Assembly (NCBI GenBank): GCA_003152595.1
Contig: PMAM01000069.1
Coordinates: forward strand, 9,791-16,631
Reading direction: 5' to 3'
Length of the DNA stretch: 6,841 nt
Source: Acidobacterium sp.
Lineage (GTDB): Bacteria > Acidobacteriota > Terriglobia > Terriglobales > Acidobacteriaceae
Shown here: positions 5,688 to 6,841 of the stretch, piece after piece
Numbering within the stretch: position 1 is the first letter of the stretch
Layout of the letters: the number at the start of each line of letters is the position of its first letter
Program-made: the position numbers and the translations under genes
Notes under the pieces: generated by a model
The model's database searches: none
The model's input: the letters and a program-made list of their open reading frames with translations, nothing else
What the model was told of the DNA's origin: nothing

Positions 5688-6362
5688 TTAGGTCATCAGA
5701 AGTCCGGAATAGACAGCCATGCCGGAAACGGCGTCCACGCCGAGGGCGTCCAGAGCATCGATTTCCGACTGGGCGCGGACGCCGCCGGCGACAATCAGCT
5801 GGCGCGTGGTGAGGGGGCGCAAGGTTCGCGCGACTTCGATAGGAAAGCCGCGCATAGTGCCTTCGGTGTCGACGTGCGTGTAGAGAAACGCTCCGCACCA
5901 GGGATCGAAGGCAGCGATGGCCTCGGCGGGTGTGAGGTTGACGTGATCTCGCCAGCCGCGGACAGCGATTTTTCCAGCTTTTGTATCAATGGCTGCGACA
6001 AATTGGTTCGGACCGATGCTGGACGAGACGGCAGCAGCGAAATCTGTGTCGATGCCGTCTTCGCGGAAGAGTGCCGATCCGAAGATAACGCGACGGGCTC
6101 CGGCATCCAGAAGCGCCAGGGCCTGATCGGCCGTGCGAATGCCGCCGCCGACCTGCACGGGCAGGCGCTTCGCGATCTGTTCGATGAGGGAACGGTTGTC
6201 TCCGGTTCGCTTCGCGGCGTCGAGGTCGATGAGTTGGACCAGAGGGAAGCGGGAGAAGCGCTCGATCCAGTAATCGAAATCGTCGAAGGCGAGGCGTAGC
6301 TCTTCGCCGTGCTCCAGCTGCACGATGCGACCGCCCATCAGGTCGATAGAGGGAATCAGCAT
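5688..6362 (-). CDS. hisA: ProFAR isomerase HisA (histidine biosynthesis)
   Basis: HisA is a (beta/alpha)8-barrel that performs the Amadori rearrangement of ProFAR to PRFAR, the fourth step of histidine biosynthesis. The catalytic aspartates are placed at D7 (IPSIDL) and D126 (AAIDTKAGKIAVRGW). The phosphate-binding loops are VGGGIR (71-76) and AGGVR (192-196). At 224 residues it is about 15-20 shorter than typical bacterial HisA, mostly near the first helices. The loop usually reading YTDIxRDGT here reads YTHVDTEGT (161-169), with Glu167 where most bacterial enzymes have Asp; the D-x-E-G pattern recalls eukaryotic HIS6. The start at 6362 is supported by GGTGAGG 5 nt upstream. It overlaps hisF by 7 nt. 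TrpF-like PriA activity is possible but not indicated. Confidence 0.93.
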   Translation of the reverse strand: MLIPSIDLMGGRIVQLEHGEELRLAFDDFDYWIERFSRFPLVQLIDLDAAKRTGDNRSLIEQIAKRLPVQVGGGIRTADQALALLDAGARRVIFGSALFREDGIDTDFAAAVSSSIGPNQFVAAIDTKAGKIAVRGWRDHVNLTPAEAIAAFDPWCGAFLYTHVDTEGTMRGFPIEVARTLRPLTTRQLIVAGGVRAQSEIDALDALGVDAVSGMAVYSGLLMT

Positions 6363-6841
6363 GGAAGCCTCACCGGGATCCCATCTCGCTGCAGCTCTTC
6401 TTTTAGAGCGCGCACGTCGTGGATGCCGAAGTGAAAGATGCTGGCGGCGAGGGCGGCGTCCGCCTTGCCTTCGCGGAAGACCTGGGTGAAGTGCTGTGCG
6501 TTGCCTGCGCCGCCCGAGGCGATGACAGGGATCTGCACGGCTTCACTGACGGCGGCGGTGAGTTCGCAATCGAAGCCGGCGCGCGTGCCGTCGGAGTCCA
6601 TGGAGGTGAGGAGAATTTCGCCTGCGCCGCGGGATTCAGCTTCACGCGCCCACTCCACGGCGCGGCGGCCGGTGCGCTTACGGCCACCGGCGGCGAAGAC
6701 TTCTGCTTCAGAGATGGGACGGTCAGGAACGCGGCGAGCATCGATGGCGAGGACGACAGCCTGAGCGCCGAATGTGGCACCGATCTCGCCGATCAGTTCG
6801 GAGCGGGCAAGCGCCGCGGAGTTGATGCTGATCTTGTCGGC
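6356..6841 (-). CDS. hisF: Imidazole glycerol phosphate synthase cyclase subunit HisF (3' part)
   Basis: The reading frame is open from the right edge to TGA at 6358-6356, giving the last 161 residues of a protein normally about 255 long; the 5' end is outside the window. HisF uses ammonia from the HisH glutaminase to convert PRFAR to imidazole glycerol phosphate and AICAR. Family marks in order are ADKISINS at fragment residues 1-8, AIDARR (32-37) with the first catalytic aspartate, LLTSMDSDGTRAGFD (77-91) with the second catalytic aspartate in DSDG, the phosphate loop ASGGAG (108-113), and DAALAASIFHFG (128-139). All expected residues of this half are present. The stop overlaps the hisA start by 7 nt, so the two are almost certainly cotranscribed, in the order hisF then hisA. 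Confidence 0.95.
   Translation of the reverse strand, partial: ADKISINSAALARSELIGEIGATFGAQAVVLAIDARRVPDRPISEAEVFAAGGRKRTGRRAVEWAREAESRGAGEILLTSMDSDGTRAGFDCELTAAVSEAVQIPVIASGGAGNAQHFTQVFREGKADAALAASIFHFGIHDVRALKEELQRDGIPVRLPC
6368..6374 (-). promoter_or_regulatory. Ribosome binding site of hisA within hisF
   Basis: On the minus strand GGTGAGG ends 5 nt before the hisA ATG at 6362 and lies within the hisF 3' end. It decides the hisA start and supports coupled translation of the two genes. Confidence 0.6.

Noticed and set aside
5640..6299. Plus-strand open frame (219 codons) opposite hisA
   Set aside because: It is an antisense shadow; hisA on the minus strand carries the catalytic and phosphate-binding motifs.

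Overview
The window looks like chromosomal housekeeping DNA from a GC-rich bacterium, most likely an Acidobacteriota member (Terriglobia-like). That placement is an inference from remembered protein character (the HisA variant, the HrcA motifs, the hrcA-grpE-dnaJ order without dnaK), not from a search. No mobile-element genes, CRISPR array, rRNA or tRNA were seen. Seven of the eight genes lie on the minus strand. The eighth is a fragment of a plus-strand gene at the left edge.

Layout from left to right. At 1-162 is the 3' end of rsmE (16S rRNA uridine-1498 methyltransferase), plus strand. At 163-315 is a convergent intergenic region filled by a large imperfect palindrome: outer arms of TTAGGG-like repeats enclose two further hairpins. 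At 316-3208 is a heat-shock chaperone cluster read leftward, hrcA then grpE then dnaJ. grpE and dnaJ overlap by 4 nt (ATGA). A near-consensus sigma-70-type promoter lies upstream of hrcA, and a weaker one sits in the hrcA-grpE gap. At 3361-4326 is a D-isomer 2-hydroxyacid dehydrogenase, and at 4421-5593 a class I PLP-dependent aminotransferase. At 5688-6362 is hisA, which overlaps by 7 nt the 3' part of hisF running off the right edge.

How the genes work together. HisF and HisA are consecutive histidine-pathway enzymes: HisA makes PRFAR, and HisF with HisH turns it into imidazole glycerol phosphate and AICAR. The aminotransferase and dehydrogenase are on the same strand but separated by gaps of about 95 nt, so membership of the his operon is unproven. 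GrpE (nucleotide exchange factor) and DnaJ (J-domain co-chaperone) serve DnaK, whose gene is not in the window. HrcA is the classical repressor of such chaperone genes, but no CIRCE operator is visible here.

I found no wholly new system. The points most worth a second look are the branched palindromic element between rsmE and dnaJ, the HisA active-site loop that resembles eukaryotic HIS6, and the hrcA promoter with a perfect palindrome in its spacer and no CIRCE.
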